Both the position numbers and the translations under genes were made by a program. Shown in pieces: positions 21,952-33,555 of a stretch of DNA of 64,000 nt (the first letter of the stretch is position 1; the number at the start of each line of letters is the position of its first letter). The stretch comes from Limonium bicolor (Eukaryota; Streptophyta; Magnoliopsida; Caryophyllales; Plumbaginaceae). The stretch spans positions 141,662,982-141,726,981 of the forward strand of contig CM041781.1 in assembly GCA_023374045.1 (NCBI GenBank), read 5' to 3'. Below the pieces are notes generated by a model. It searched no databases. It had not been told where the DNA came from and was given only the letters and a program-made list of their open reading frames with translations.

Positions 21952-22027
21952 CTATTATTTAGGGTGTTAGTTATGCCCCGCAAACCAAACTCATAATCAC
22001 ATTTACACACTATAAGTACTTACTCAC
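21952..22027 (-). other. Putative gag intron 1 of element A
   Basis: 76 bp, GAT/GTGAGTAAGT at the donor, a good branch-like aactaac, and ACCCTAAATAATAG/GAG at the acceptor. Splicing keeps the gag frame (ELESD/ECYHA). Confidence 0.75.
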
Positions 22028-22722
22028 ATCACTCTCTAGTTCCTTTACCTGCAAGGTAGTATATCCGGTTGGCCTCATCCCGTAGCGTAGGGGGTAGCTG
22101 AGTCCGTTGTAGAAACGGTTTACCAGAATCCGGTCTGAGTAACCCAGATCTGGTAGCAGGTGGATAAGGCCGATGAAGTCACTATAGTACTCGTCCACTG
22201 ACATCTTATCCCCTTGCCTCAGGCAGTCCAGCTCAAGGCGCTTCGCTTCTTGCACATGTATCAGGTAGTACTTGGCTCGCAGCAGAGCCGTGTACTCCCT
22301 CCACTGAAAGGTAGGGTCGGCAACTCTGCCCTCCCGTACCAGCTTCCACCAACTCTGTGCCGAACCCTTCAGGTAGTAAGCGGCAAGACGTACCTTGACC
22401 TCATCAGGCTCATTCAAGGTCTCGTAGGCGGTCTCCATCTCGGAGAAGTACACCTCCAACTTACTAGGGTCAGTCTCCCCACTAAACGACGGGGTCTCAA
22501 ATCAGCCAACGCCTTGACCCAGTTGGTCTCTCGTGGCGGTGACGGTGGTGGCTGAACTTCGGGTTGTTGCCCCTGCTGCATCGTAGCTACTAAATGCGGG
22601 ACCATCTGGGCTACGGCGGCCGTTACAGCATCGGCCATGACTTGTGCCGTAGTATTCTCTCCCTGGTTCCCGGTATCACCAATGCCGCGCCCGCGGCCTC
22701 TACCACGTGGTCTACCTGACAT
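22028..22722 (-). pseudogene. Gag exon 1 (capsid), element A
   Basis: Gag starts at 22722 with an Arg/Gly-rich MSGRPRGRGRGRG, then an Ala/Val/Met helix-like stretch and a Pro-rich linker to RETNWVKALADL. The retrotransposon gag capsid segment follows (AAYYLKGSAQSWWKL, LRAKYY, MSVDEYYSDFIGL, RFYNGLSYPLR). One single-base indel near 22495 splits the frame between the N-terminal part and the capsid part. Gag forms the virus-like particle in this family. The start is supported by the matching start in G and by its position about 200 bp after the primer site. Confidence 0.85.
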
Positions 22723-22923
22723 GTGAATTCACACGAACATTCATTAGCATTATGCTTGCACACTTATCGGTCCAACGGTTGTAACGCGTTCCCGACATGA
22801 AGGTATTTCCACACTTAGTTAGTGGTTAACCTTCTCACAACTGCTCACTTCAATAACTATAGCTAGATTTCCTAACTTTGTATATTCCGAAGCTCGGTAT
22901 TCTAGTCATCAGAGCGATACTTC
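22723..22923 (-). other. Untranslated leader of element A
   Basis: Between primer site and gag start; no gene seen. On the minus strand it begins with AAGTATCGCTCTGATGACTAG, matching the leader of G after its primer site. Confidence 0.6.
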
Positions 22924-22935
22924 GCTCTGATACCA
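22924..22935 (-). other. Primer binding site (tRNA-iMet) of element A
   Basis: Minus strand TGGTATCAGAGC, 5 bp inside the 5' LTR end (TGTTACA complement at 22941). Confidence 0.92.
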
Positions 22936-23033
22936 CTTTTTGTAACACCCCTACTACGCTCTTAACAAATAACCGGAATCACGGCAGAATTAAACAACTA
23001 AAACAATAAGTAAACGGGTCGGTGTTACACGTC

Positions 23034-23055
23034 GTTAGCCACCCACGTGGCTAAC
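23034..23055 (-). other. U5-side hairpin of element A
   Basis: Perfect 9-bp stem GTTAGCCAC / GTGGCTAAC with a CCAC loop, 94-115 bp from the LTR terminus. The stem in B differs at two positions, both with compensating changes. Confidence 0.7.
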
Positions 23056-24347
23056 TAGGCAGAATACATACAATTGTACTGGTCTGATGATCAGACTCCC
23101 GAGCATAAAACTAATAATCATAATTACATAATCAATAATACCGAGTATTTAATTACAATCCATCACTGTAAACTGTCAATATACCGCCACTGTATAACAA
23201 CTGAACCAAAATATAACGCCACGGGAGCACAGGCGCATCCCGGGCTGAACATCCAAAATATACCAAAAGTATTTCATGACCTAAGTTCTAAAGCCAATCC
23301 GCTTCTTTTATCCTCATCCTGCAAATAAATATGGAGCCCCCAAAGGGGGTCAGCAACCCTTGGCTGGTATGGTTAACGCGCAGCCCATCGGCTACCGGAT
23401 ATGCGCAACTATTTGTCGTGATAACATGGCATTGATTTTTAACTTACAACATATATATAGCATAGCAAGAGATATTGCATAGCACAACAACACATAACAT
23501 AACAAAAATGATTCCCTTTAGGAACCGAACCAACATAGTTATATCACATGGAGAGCCTAGAGAATGTTGCCAAACTCATGCTAAGCTCGTTACATAACTC
23601 GTTACCGTCCTGTTAGATTGAACGGATAACTTAACCCCAAGGTGCGTCGGATATAGTAACCCAAGCACACCGAACATAGTATGCCCCTATGGCCCGACGT
23701 GAGTCAGTAAAATAGACTTGGATAAGCGAAAGGGAGGTAGAAAACCAAAGAGAAGACAACCATAACATACAAAGAGAATCGAACAGGTTATGACATCGAC
23801 TCCTATACTCACACGCGTGGTGGGAACTACCGGACTCCCCACTTCCCCCGTTAGTACTTGTTAGAAGTCTCACTATTAGAACTTAATAGGTTAATTCACA
23901 AGTAAGTGTTTAGGTTTAGTTTGACACACACAAGGAATATGAGGTATACCTTATCAACACAATAATATGAACAACTGTAAACTCATTACATGACTTAAGT
24001 CTTACAAGGTCAATAACACACAGAAAAACAAACAACACACAAGCCGGTGTAAACCGGTAGGCAACGGACTGCAAGAAAACCATACCTTGGTCCCTGCTGC
24101 GTTTGTTTTCCACCGTTGAAGAATCCTATACACATTTAGTAACGTCGGTTAATTAACATACTAGTCCGTTGTTAACTTATTACTTCATATATCTAGTTTA
24201 TTTTATTTTTACCCATTGCTATAACTTTTCACCTTTTTAAATTGTCTTTATAACACACCTAACATGTCTTAAACAACCTTATAACATCATTACTAACTAA
24301 TCCACATCATTAGATATCATTTTATAACCTTAAACAAGATTTTTAAG

Positions 24348-24605
24348 TGGTCCGGGACTTGGTCCTCAACTAAGGTCCCGGACCTACACTTAACAAAACT
24401 CTCGGATGCATTTTATGTAGTGCTCCGGGACTTCATACTAGTCCTAAGTCCCGGACCAACACTGGCTAGAAATCCTCGGGGGTAATTCATGGGGTGGTTC
24501 GGGTCTTACTAAAAGACCTAAGTCCCAGAACAAGGTGGTTCATGTGCTCTCGGCCCTTTTTATTGCATGGTCCGGGACCTTACCCTAGACCTAGGTCCCG
24601 GACCA
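24348..24605 (-). promoter_or_regulatory. GGTCCGGGAC/GTCCCGGACC palindrome cluster, element A LTR
   Basis: Four pairs of arms at a period of about 74 bp, the third degenerate. On the minus strand a TATA-like GGTTATAAAATG (about 24320-24329) follows directly. Probable promoter-proximal repeats (inference). Confidence 0.6.
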
Positions 24606-25016
24606 CTACTACAGATTTGCATATTTACATTTTCCAAGTCTTGTTGCAATGGTTCTCCACATCCATTATTTGTATAAACTTCCCAAATGATCTTAGGTAT
24701 ATTCAAATGCCAAAATAACACCTTAAACTCACCTAGTTCCTTGTCCAACTTGTTACTCAATTTCATACAAAATTTACTAACACTTGTAATATTTTTCATT
24801 AAGTTTGTAAGTGGTATTTCTCACCTATGATAACAACTATCCCAAAATGCATTCTCACCACTATAACATCATCTCTCAAGCATCTTTTCTCACTAACCAA
24901 AACTCTTTTATGCCACTTCTAGAATTTTCTCCACAAGTTTATGCATCTTCCTTGCAACACCTTATTTCCTCATTGTTTACCAAAACTTGTATAAATCCTA
25001 AACACAATATCACCAT

Positions 25017-25611
25017 TGTAATGGTATGAAATATACCATGCGGAAGGTTAAAGTGTCTACCGAAGGCCTGCTAGCGGAAGGACTACTATCGGAGACCAAT
25101 TGTCGGAAGGCCTGCTACCGAAAGGCCCCGATGCGGAGGGATCTACCAAGAGACTCTACCGGAGGCCAATTGTCGGAAGGCCTATCGATGGAAGCCCTAC
25201 TACCGGAAGACCCGCTACCGGAAGAGCTGCTATCTAAAGGATCGCTACCAATAGAGTAACTACCGGAGGGATTATTGTTAAAGTGACGGTCCGGAAGAGT
25301 TAGTCCAAGGCGGAAGCAGTATTTCAGTCCGGAGACCCGTAAAAGGACTGATAGTTATGTTTATGTAACACCACCACATGTATAGGGGCAAAAGGGTAAA
25401 CTTAGTGATAGAAAGTCTATAAATAGGAGTAGAAGGGCTCATTTGTAAGGGACTCAAGTTAGAAAAGAGAGAGCTCACCCCAAAAGGCTCTCTAGAGTTG
25501 TAAACCCAAGAATGAATAATAACTCTGTCTAGAAGTGGACGTAGGCCAGATTATTGGCCGAACCACTATAATCCTTGGTGTCCGAGTTCGTATCCGAATC
25601 ATAGCGTTTCA
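25017..25611. mobile_element. Solo LTR (copia-like), TSD ACCAT
   Basis: 595 bp starting TGTAATGG and ending GTTTCA, flanked by ACCAT (25012-25016 and 25612-25616). The other LTR of element A is uninterrupted here (near 405). It contains a run of short degenerate 'ctaccgga(ag)' repeats (about 25040-25265), a clear TATA box tataaatagg (about 25419) and a polyA-like 'aagaatgaataataa'. The 'gtggacgtagg...ccgaacca' stretch near its 3' end resembles plant copia LTRs. No internal region or second LTR, so it is best read as a solo LTR from recombination. Confidence 0.88.
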
Positions 25612-25914
25612 ACCATTACCTTGATGTATCCCAAAACACTCATTTGAATTCTAAATCCTCCAAGATAAAGCCTAAGTCCTTTTTACATTCTAGAGCACCT
25701 TAATACATGTTTCTTTCTCTAATAAAACACTTAATCATTCTTAACACCTCCTAGTACACCAAAGCTCATTTAAAACACTTAGAACTCCTTATACATTACC
25801 CAATTTTTGACATGGGTTTTACTAACATCTTGTTACACCAAAACACATAGTTTTCACCATTAAACATCCAGGAACACTCAAATCCATCAAGAACATTCTT
25901 ATTCACAAAACTTC

Positions 25915-27146
25915 TGTAACGCCCCTATTTAACATATCTATAGCGGAAATAAAATACTAAAGGCGTACAGATCATCGGTTCCAAACACCCGGCACCAAAC
26001 CTCACCAATTACAACTTAAAGATTACAATTGTCACGGCCTGAACCTCGAGAAAACTTAACAGAAATAAAACAGTAATAAAGCGCGTAAACTCTCCACAAA
26101 ACCTAATCTCATCCCAATCACTCGTTCTCTTCGTGGCCACCTGTAAAATAACTCGTACCTGCAAGATAAAACCAAGCAGCCCACCCCAAGAGGGGTGGGT
26201 CAGTTCCCTGGAATGGAACTGGTACGATCCTCCAAAAACAAACTTATAATACAACTCTTAAATAAATAATAGCTTGAAAGCAATCACTTAAACTACACAG
26301 AGGGGCAAGGCATTCCACAAATCACCAAATCAAGATAACAAGTTAAGAATAAAGATGAATAACAGAAAGGTAAGTTAGTGAAACAAAACCACATCATGTG
26401 TTAGTGAACATCCAATGCGTTAGTTAAACCCAATTCCTGTTAGGAGTAGAAAGACTCAGATAGCTACAAAGGACTAGGAATGATAAGATAGATCCAAGAA
26501 CCAATAACTCAAGAGTGGAATAATTCAACTGGGAGAGATGGCCCCCACCGCCAAGTACGTCCTTTTAGGACAGGGGATATACAACCCCTCATTGTCTACA
26601 ACGTCCCTTTTGGGACAGGGGATATACAGCCCCTCACTGTCTACCACGTCCCTTTTGGGACAGGGGATATACCGCCCCTCACTGTTACCATTGAAGACGT
26701 GCGCACGTCGAAACAACAAAACACAGCTCATGGATGAAACGATATCCAGAGTCAAAAGAAGAATTCCCAAAATTGATCTTTTCCAAATTCTCACTAGATC
26801 ACTAACTACCCAGAGCAATACCAAAACACTCAGTCCTACATAGTGCAGAAGCGTAAACCCTAAGCAGTTAATGTCTAACGGGATAACCAAATAGAAGGAA
26901 CCAATACCCATGTAAGTTTCACATTCAAGGCTCAGTTAGTCACACAAGCTGAGTTAGTCATACACACAGTTTCCTTTTGAAATCCATTCAAGCTCAGTTA
27001 GCGTTTTCCAAAACATTCCATAAAGCCTATTAGCAAAAGTATCTGAGTACGAGAAATCGTACCTGGTATGTGAAGAACAATAAATAACTCGAATAAGTGA
27101 TTCCCCAATAGTAACCTATAATTAAGGTGTTCCAAGTGTCGATTAG
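25915..27146 (-). repeat. Element C 3' LTR, U5-side part (before D)
   Basis: It begins at 25915 with TGTAACGCCCC, the LTR end on the minus strand, inserted after ACTTC in the LTR of A. It is interrupted at 27146 by element D and resumes at 35143. It includes three tandem copies of a 45-bp unit (26558-26692). No genes. Confidence 0.88.
26558..26692. repeat. Three tandem 45-bp units in LTR of C
   Basis: Each unit is acgtccctttTgggacagggg-like, followed by atatacagcccctcactgtctacc. Inside each, GTCCC(TTTT)GGGAC is a short inverted repeat. The copies differ by a few bases. Confidence 0.85.
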
Positions 27147-28726
27147 TGCTAAAAGAGATTTTAGTAGGTATTTATTGAATAATTAAGTACAAAAGATTTA
27201 AACTAAAGCATAGGAAAACTCAAGAATGTGCCGGGTATATCTTACCCGGCACTATGCACGGCATTAAATAAAAGGTAAAATATCCTACTCAATCTACTAT
27301 GGGTAGCAAACCAAAACCCGGTCAAAAGTAGCATAGAAGCAAATTAAGACCAAGCAAGTCGAACCCTAGGGACTTGTATAGAAAATTAGTCCTAGCGTTG
27401 GTAATTACTAAGTAAAAAGGGGGGGAAAATGATAGGTTTTCTAATTCTAATAAAAACTAACAAAACTAAGTGGTATCTACAAAGAATTTATTCTTGATTA
27501 AAGGAGTAAAACCATCTAAGCATCAATGTGAACTCGAAACATAAACACAAGCCTTCGAATTAACCAACAAATGAACACGCCGGGTGTCCTGCCGGATACC
27601 AGATGCACGGCATATTCAAAGACATTGAATATACCGGACATTGGCAACCAGGCAGTGCACCCGGCATAGTCAATATGCGTATTCTTTTTCCAGTTTCCGA
27701 GAAGAAAACAGAAGACTCAATACCTATTAACAATTCGAGCATATATCATGCCATGAAATGAACAAAGTAATGGGGAATGTGGATTAATTCTCACTCTTAC
27801 TACTAACTCTTAATTCTCAAGAAGGGAGTAGGAAGACCATTAAGAGAGTCTAACCTATTCTACTTGGGATTAATCTTCCACAAGTAAAATTTGCATGAAG
27901 AGAAAAAGGAGATCAACTAATTCTCTTTCAATAAGAACCTTACTCTTAATAAACTTGAAATTTATATTAAAGTGATCATATTGTCTTACAAAGAGAGTTT
28001 CATCCCAACCAAGACATAAGGGATTACTACTCAATCACCCATGAATTGAAGAAGGAAATACAAGGAGAAGGGAGAGTTTTGACATGGCCTTCATCCTCTA
28101 AATCTTCTTCCGAATCTTCTTCTTCTTCTCTTGAATGATTGTGCAGCGATTCTTCAGTCGAAATGCGTCTTTTTTGTGGAGTAAGTGTGTGGGAAATATG
28201 GTGGAATGGATGCCCAAATTCGCAGCCTCTTACGCCCTTTTATAGACAGAAAATCTTCAGGTGCCGGATCCCATGCCGAGTAGAAGTCATCCGGCATCAG
28301 GATTAAACACGTGCTTTTCAGTAACGGTCGGAACTGCTTTGGCGCGAAGAGTCACTTATGCCGGATAGATTCCATCCGGCATCATACCCGGCATCGAGTA
28401 TTTGGATAACGGTAAATAACCGACATCCTTTGGTGAATAGGCGTGTCTTTTACCTATGCCGGATACAACATACCCGACACCATGTCCGGCGGCGTCCCAT
28501 TTCTGCTGTGTACTTGAGTCGTGCATGAGAGATCCGGCTCCATATCCGGCAAGGTTTGGTTTTTGATGAAAAACTCGCTTCTTGCATGAAAAACACTAAG
28601 AGCATTAGTCTGAACATATAAAATGACTTCTTATATAAATTAATGCAAATACTAACTATTCTGACCTTATTTTAACTAATAATACTACAAATCTAGCTTA
28701 TGAAAATGATAAGTCTACGGCTTATC
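27147..28726 (-). repeat. Element D 3' LTR
   Basis: Direct repeat of 33556-35137. Minus-strand TATA box CTATAAAAG (complement of 28237-28245). Upstream of it, at 28255-28560, is a cluster of TGCCGGAT/ATCCGGCA motifs in both orientations; further copies lie at 27228-27262 and 27575-27670. No genes. Confidence 0.95.
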
Positions 28727-29723
28727 AAGGCCCTACACTTACCTTTTGCTAGTCCTCGAGCAAAATTAAATCAGGAAAGAGTACTACTTATGCACAAAAC
28801 AAATAAACTTTAGAATGGCAATGAGATATTTCTTCCTAACTACTTGACTCTCAATCATAAGCATCACTTAATATTTCTCATTCTATCAATAATATACAAG
28901 TGGGTAAATAGTAAAAACATTCAATCTCAAAAATGGAACAAGAACTCATGGGTTATTTGCATAAGGGATTTTTGCATCTCTCCTTATTCCGGTTTCCAAC
29001 ATTCAGCTCTATTTTTCAAGAGTTTCTGAATGTGGCCAAGACTCTCATCATGGTTTTTTTTATTGTTCAGCCCTATTTTTCAAAGGTTTCTGAATCAACC
29101 ATGTTTTTTTTTTTGCATTTTAAAGAACGGGGAATTTAGGAGAAAAACAAAAGGAAAAACTCTCAATTTTTGCTTTTATTTTGAGCCAATCTTGCAACCT
29201 CATATGCTTCATATATATTTTTGAAGAGGTTTACTTCTTCTCTTTTTTTTCTTTTCGAAGCTTTTTTTTTCATCACCCTTTTCTAAGATATTCACCCATA
29301 AGAATTGAACTATTTTGAAAAGGAAAGAAAGATATATCACCCAAAAGTAGATCAAGGACAAAGTGGAAGTAAGTTCATATACTCATGTTAACAAAAAGAA
29401 TCAAGAAGTGAGAAATGATATCTAAGGGTCATTAGAAAGCTTACCTCTTGAGAGAACAAATATTAAGTCTTCCCTAATGTCAACTTAATCAAGGACATAC
29501 AAAAGGTTGAGTAGAAGGTTAATAAACTTAAAACTTTTTATATTGAATAACTAGACATGCTATTTTTTTTATTTATTTTTTTTAAGGGGGAGTCCCCCTG
29601 CCCTACACTAGGCAAGAACACTGTCCTCGGTGTTTAATAAAGAACTAATTAATAAAAATAAAATTTAATAGCAAAGAAAGAATACAACTTCCCTGGAAGG
29701 TGTACGTGGGAATGTGAAAGGCC
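28727..29723 (-). other. Element D noncoding region between 3' LTR and pol
   Basis: The PPT side reads, on the minus strand, GAGGACTAGCAAAAGGTAAGTGTAGGGCCT, matching the Athila/Tat end signature also seen in E. A second copy of the PPT-like segment, GGCAAGTGTAGGGCC, is near 29718-29735, at the end of pol. Between them are T-rich tracts (29051-29275, 29561-29585) and no supported gene. Confidence 0.6.
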
Positions 29724-32700
29724 CTACACTTGCCCTTTGGCGACATAGCAGCTTTTTGTAATTTGCAGTGGCATCAACTCCTTCAAGGTGGAATCATTAA
29801 AAATAAGATCCATGGAGTTGGAAGTCTTACATTCAGGACTTAGATATTTCTTCAAGCGGGAACTGTTGACTTTGAATCTTGCACCCGTAGAATTTTCAAG
29901 TTCGAAAGCACCATATTCAGTCATGGAAGTGATAGTGAAAAGTCCAGCCCAATGAGATTTCACCTTTCCCGGGAAAAGTCGAAGACGAGAATTGTAGAGG
30001 AGGACTTGATCACCCACATGAAAATCGCGTGGAAGAATAGCTTGGTCATGAATCTTCTTAGTACGCTCTTTATATATCTGAGCATTCTCATAAGCGTTGT
30101 GGCGTAATTCTTCAAGCTCATATAACTGGAAGTTTCTTTTGACTCCTGCTTTCCATGTCAAAGTTGAGTGCTTTGAGGGCCTAGTAGGCCTTATGCTCAA
30201 GTTCTACGGGCAAGTGACAAGCTTTCCCATACACAAGGTGGAATGGTGTGGTCCCGATAGGAGTTTTAAAGGCAGTTCGATATGCCCATATAGCATCACC
30301 AAGTTTGGGGGACCAATCCTTGCGAGATGAACGGACCGTTTTCTGTAAGATCCATTTCAATTCACGGTTGGAGACTTTGGTCTGTCCATTAGCCTGTGGA
30401 TGGTAGGGAAGCGTAATCTTATGATGAACTCCATACTTCATTAAGAGGTTATCAAACTGACGGTTGCAGAAGTGAGAACCACCGTCAGAAATGATAGCTC
30501 GTGGAATGCCAAATCTGATGAAAATGTTTTTCTTTAGAAATATCAAAACAGTCTTGGCATCGGCAGATGAGCATGGAATGGCTTCAACCCATTTGGAAAC
30601 ATAGTCGACGGTGACTAGGATGTACTGGTGGCCCTGCGATGAGGGAAATGGACCCATGAAGTCGATGCCCTAAACATCAAATAATTCGACCTCCAGGATA
30701 TTTGTCAGCGGCATTTCATGACGCCTGGAGATGTTTCCCATTCTTTGACAACTGTCACATTGAGAAACAAACTGATGGGAATCTTTATGTAAGGTTGGCC
30801 AATAGAGCCCTGATTCCAATACCTTGGCTGCTGTTCGTGTAGCCCCATGATGTCCGCCGGCCTCCTTAGAGTGACAAAACTGCAGAACTGAAGTGACCTC
30901 CGTTTCAGGAATGCATCTCCGGATGATCCCATCCGCACAAACTTTGAATAAGTATGGATCATCCCAGAAGAAATGCTTTACTTGAGACAAAAATCTCTTC
31001 TTTTGCTGAGAAGAGAGACCATGAGGTAGGATTCCGGAGGCTAAGTAATTGGCCATGTTTGCAAACCATGGCTCCTGTAAGGCTTCACACAATGCAACCA
31101 ATTCTATAAAATTATGTGCAATATCATCTTTAGATGCAGATTCCATCCATGTAAGCTGCTGAACACTGAACACCGTCTCGTCTGGGAAATATTCTCTGAT
31201 GGGGATCCCGTCGTATGGTCGTTCAATGCGGGAGAGGTGATCAGCAACACCATTGAGACAACCCTTCTTGTCAACAACCAAAACATCGAATTCTCGGAGT
31301 AGAAGAATCCAGCACAATAATCTTGGCTTGGCTTCTGCCTTAGTAAAGAGGTATTTCAGGGCAGAATGATCCGTATGCACAATGACTTCACTCCCCCATA
31401 AGTAAGAGCGAAATTTGTCTAGGGAGAAGACGACTGCAAGAAGCTCCTTTTCCGTGGTTGTGTAATTTTTTTGTGCATCCACAAGGGTCTTTTTTCTGAC
31501 ATAGAGCAGCCCCCACAGCTTAGTCGCTTGCATCACACATGATCTCGAAGTGGAGAGACCAATCGGGGGAAACAACTACAAGGGCTGAAATTAACTTCTC
31601 CATGATGACTTAAAAAGCTTCCAAACATTCCGTAGTGAATTCAAACTTTGTATCCTTCCCTAATAAGTCACTTAAGGGTTTGGCGATCTTGGAGAATTCC
31701 GAAAAGAACCCACGGTAGAACCCGACGTGGCCTAAGAATGCTCGAACCTCTTTGACGGTAGTAGGAGGTGGGAGTTTCTCGATGATTTCGACCTTAGCCC
31801 GGTCTACTTCAATACCAGCTTTTGACACCTTGTGTCCCAACACAATGCCCTCCTTCACCATGAAGTGGCATTTTTCCCAATTTAGGACCAAATTCGTATC
31901 TTCACACCTGTCTAAAATCAAATCCAGCTGCTGCAAGCAATCATCAAAGGTGGAACCATATACGCTAAAATCATCCATGAATACTTCTATACTTTTTTCT
32001 ATGAAATCAGAAAATATTGCTTGCATGCAACGTTGGAAAGTGGCAGGAGCGTTGCAAAGTCCAAATGGCATACGGTTATAAGCAAAGGTACCATAAGGAC
32101 AGGTAAAGGTGGTCTTTTCCTGATCCTTTGGTGCAATTGGAATTTGAAAATAGCCTGAGTATCCATCTAGGAAACAATAAAATTCCTGACCTGCCAATCT
32201 TTCTAACATTTGATCTATAAATGGCAAAGGTAAGTAATCCTTCCCGGTGGCTACATTTAATCTTCTATAATCAATGCACATTCTCCAACCAGTTGTTTGT
32301 CTATGACGGATTAATTCCCCTTTTTCATTAGGGACGGCCATTATGCCCCCCTTTTTGGGAACCACTTGGACAGGACTCACCCAAGGGCTATCGGAAATTG
32401 GATAGATGATGCCTGCATCTAACAATTTCAAGACCTCCTTTTTCACAATTTCTTTCAAGTTTGGGTTTAATCGCCTCTGATTTTGCCTAATCGATTTATG
32501 GTGTTCCTCCATAAATATACGATGAGTGCAAAAGCTAGGATCAATGCCCTTTAAATCAGCTAGACACCAACCTATTGCTCTCTTATGATCTCCTAAGACT
32601 CCTAACAATTTTGTTTCTTGCTCAGCAGTTAAAAGCGAGGAGATGATAACAGGAAGAGCATTGTTACCTGCCAGGAAGGCATATTTGAGATGAGATGGAA

Positions 32701-32770
32701 GTGCTTTAAGATCTACCTCATGGGGTAGTTCGATTGATATAATGGCTTTAAATGGTGAGCATTCTAAGCT
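29724..32770 (-). pseudogene. Element D pol: RT, RNase H, integrase
   Basis: Minus strand. RT (about 32608-31610) has RMCIDYRRLN, FLDGYSGYFQIPI, MPFGLCNAPATFQRCM and MDDFSVYG. An N-terminal piece, LPSHLKYAFLAGNN, lies in the same region upstream. RNase H (31575-31300) has TTTEKELLAVVFSLDKF and HTDHSALKYL, but its first part is frameshifted near 31500. Integrase has the HHCC zinc region (CHSKEAGGHHG..CDSCQR), the core Asp in VDYVSKW and ISDGGSHF, and a C-terminal GKVKSHWAGLFTI. The third catalytic acidic residue, expected as Glu before VSNRE, is Lys here (AAA, complement of 30376-30378). Together with frame breaks at about 31600, 30665 and 30190, this makes the gene inactive. Confidence 0.9.
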
Positions 32771-33537
32771 CTAAACCTAGTATGCCTAACTAGTAGATAG
32801 CCCTAAATCTAGTACGCCTAACTCTACTAGTAAAAATCGCATAAGAGGGGGGCCTTCGGTGAACCCTATTGGTGAAGATACCCATATGAGGGAATCTTCG
32901 CCTAAGTTCATCCACGGGCAGGACCCTCATGCGAGATGTGGTCCTAAGGCGGTGGTAGGCAAGGGCGGGTCTCAATTTCTTCCTCTTAATAAAGATTTCT
33001 ACCCCTGTACGGGGGTAGAGCTCATTGACTACATATATATGTAGGAAATGGAAAAGGGTGGACTCCCCACTTTGTAACTTTGCCATCCAAATGTTTTTAG
33101 GCATCCTGAGTACAAAGTTAGGCAAAGGGTGAGACATCTGTAAAAGAAAGGAATATTAAAAAACATAGAGAAAGAGAGAAATAAATGTTAATAAGCGAGG
33201 CCGGGTAGAGTGCCGGATAGGATGTGTCCGGCATCGGACTTCCTCCGAATTTGCTGGATCATATACACCCGGCATCCTACACGGCAGGTAAAAAAATTAG
33301 CGTAAACAAATATAAAATTAACAATCATTCATCGGGAGAACAACTTTCGAAATTGTAAAACATGCCGGGCTTGATGTCGGGAGTATACTATCCGGCACAG
33401 ACATCTTCTGATGAAGCCGGGTACTTTACTTCCGGCATTGCGTCCGGCAAGAAAATAATTGGGAAACAACAGAAAATTCAGAAAATGAAAGAATAATATG
33501 GCAATTACCAAGTTAAGGACTTGGACTAATTCCAAGT
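32771..33537 (-). other. Element D 5' internal region, no gag recognised
   Basis: 767 bp between primer site and RT. It has CCGG-rich 'tgccgg..ccggcat' motifs (33198-33450) like those in the LTR, and a segment near 32800-33050 with no similarity I recognise. No zinc knuckle or protease DSG is seen. Confidence 0.6.
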
Positions 33538-33553
33538 CCCCGACAATGCGCCA
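33538..33553 (-). other. Primer binding site (Asp-tRNA-like) of D
   Basis: Minus strand TGGCGCATTGTCGGGG, two substitutions and one deletion from the canonical Athila/Tat Asp-tRNA site present in E. It lies 2 bp inside the 5' LTR. Confidence 0.8.
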
Positions 33554-33555
33554 TT

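Larger units (their letters stand above)
22941..25914 (-). mobile_element. Element A 5' LTR (interrupted, continues off-window)
   Basis: It starts at 22941 (complement of ..GGGTGTTACA). From 24605 it matches positions 1-713 of the window. It is interrupted by a solo LTR at 25017-25611 and by element C at 25915. The rest of this LTR must lie beyond C, outside the window. It includes the U5 hairpin (23034-23055), a 15-nt palindrome (23082-23096) and the CCGGGAC palindrome cluster (24348-24605). No genes: short frames are chance. Confidence 0.9.

Noticed and set aside
25026..25259. Open frame of 77 codons in the solo LTR
   Set aside because: Produced by the degenerate ctaccgga repeats; no family resemblance and it lies inside a solo LTR upstream of its own TATA box.
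26558..26692. Possible CRISPR-like array
   Set aside because: Three adjacent units without spacers, in a plant LTR; ordinary tandem duplication.
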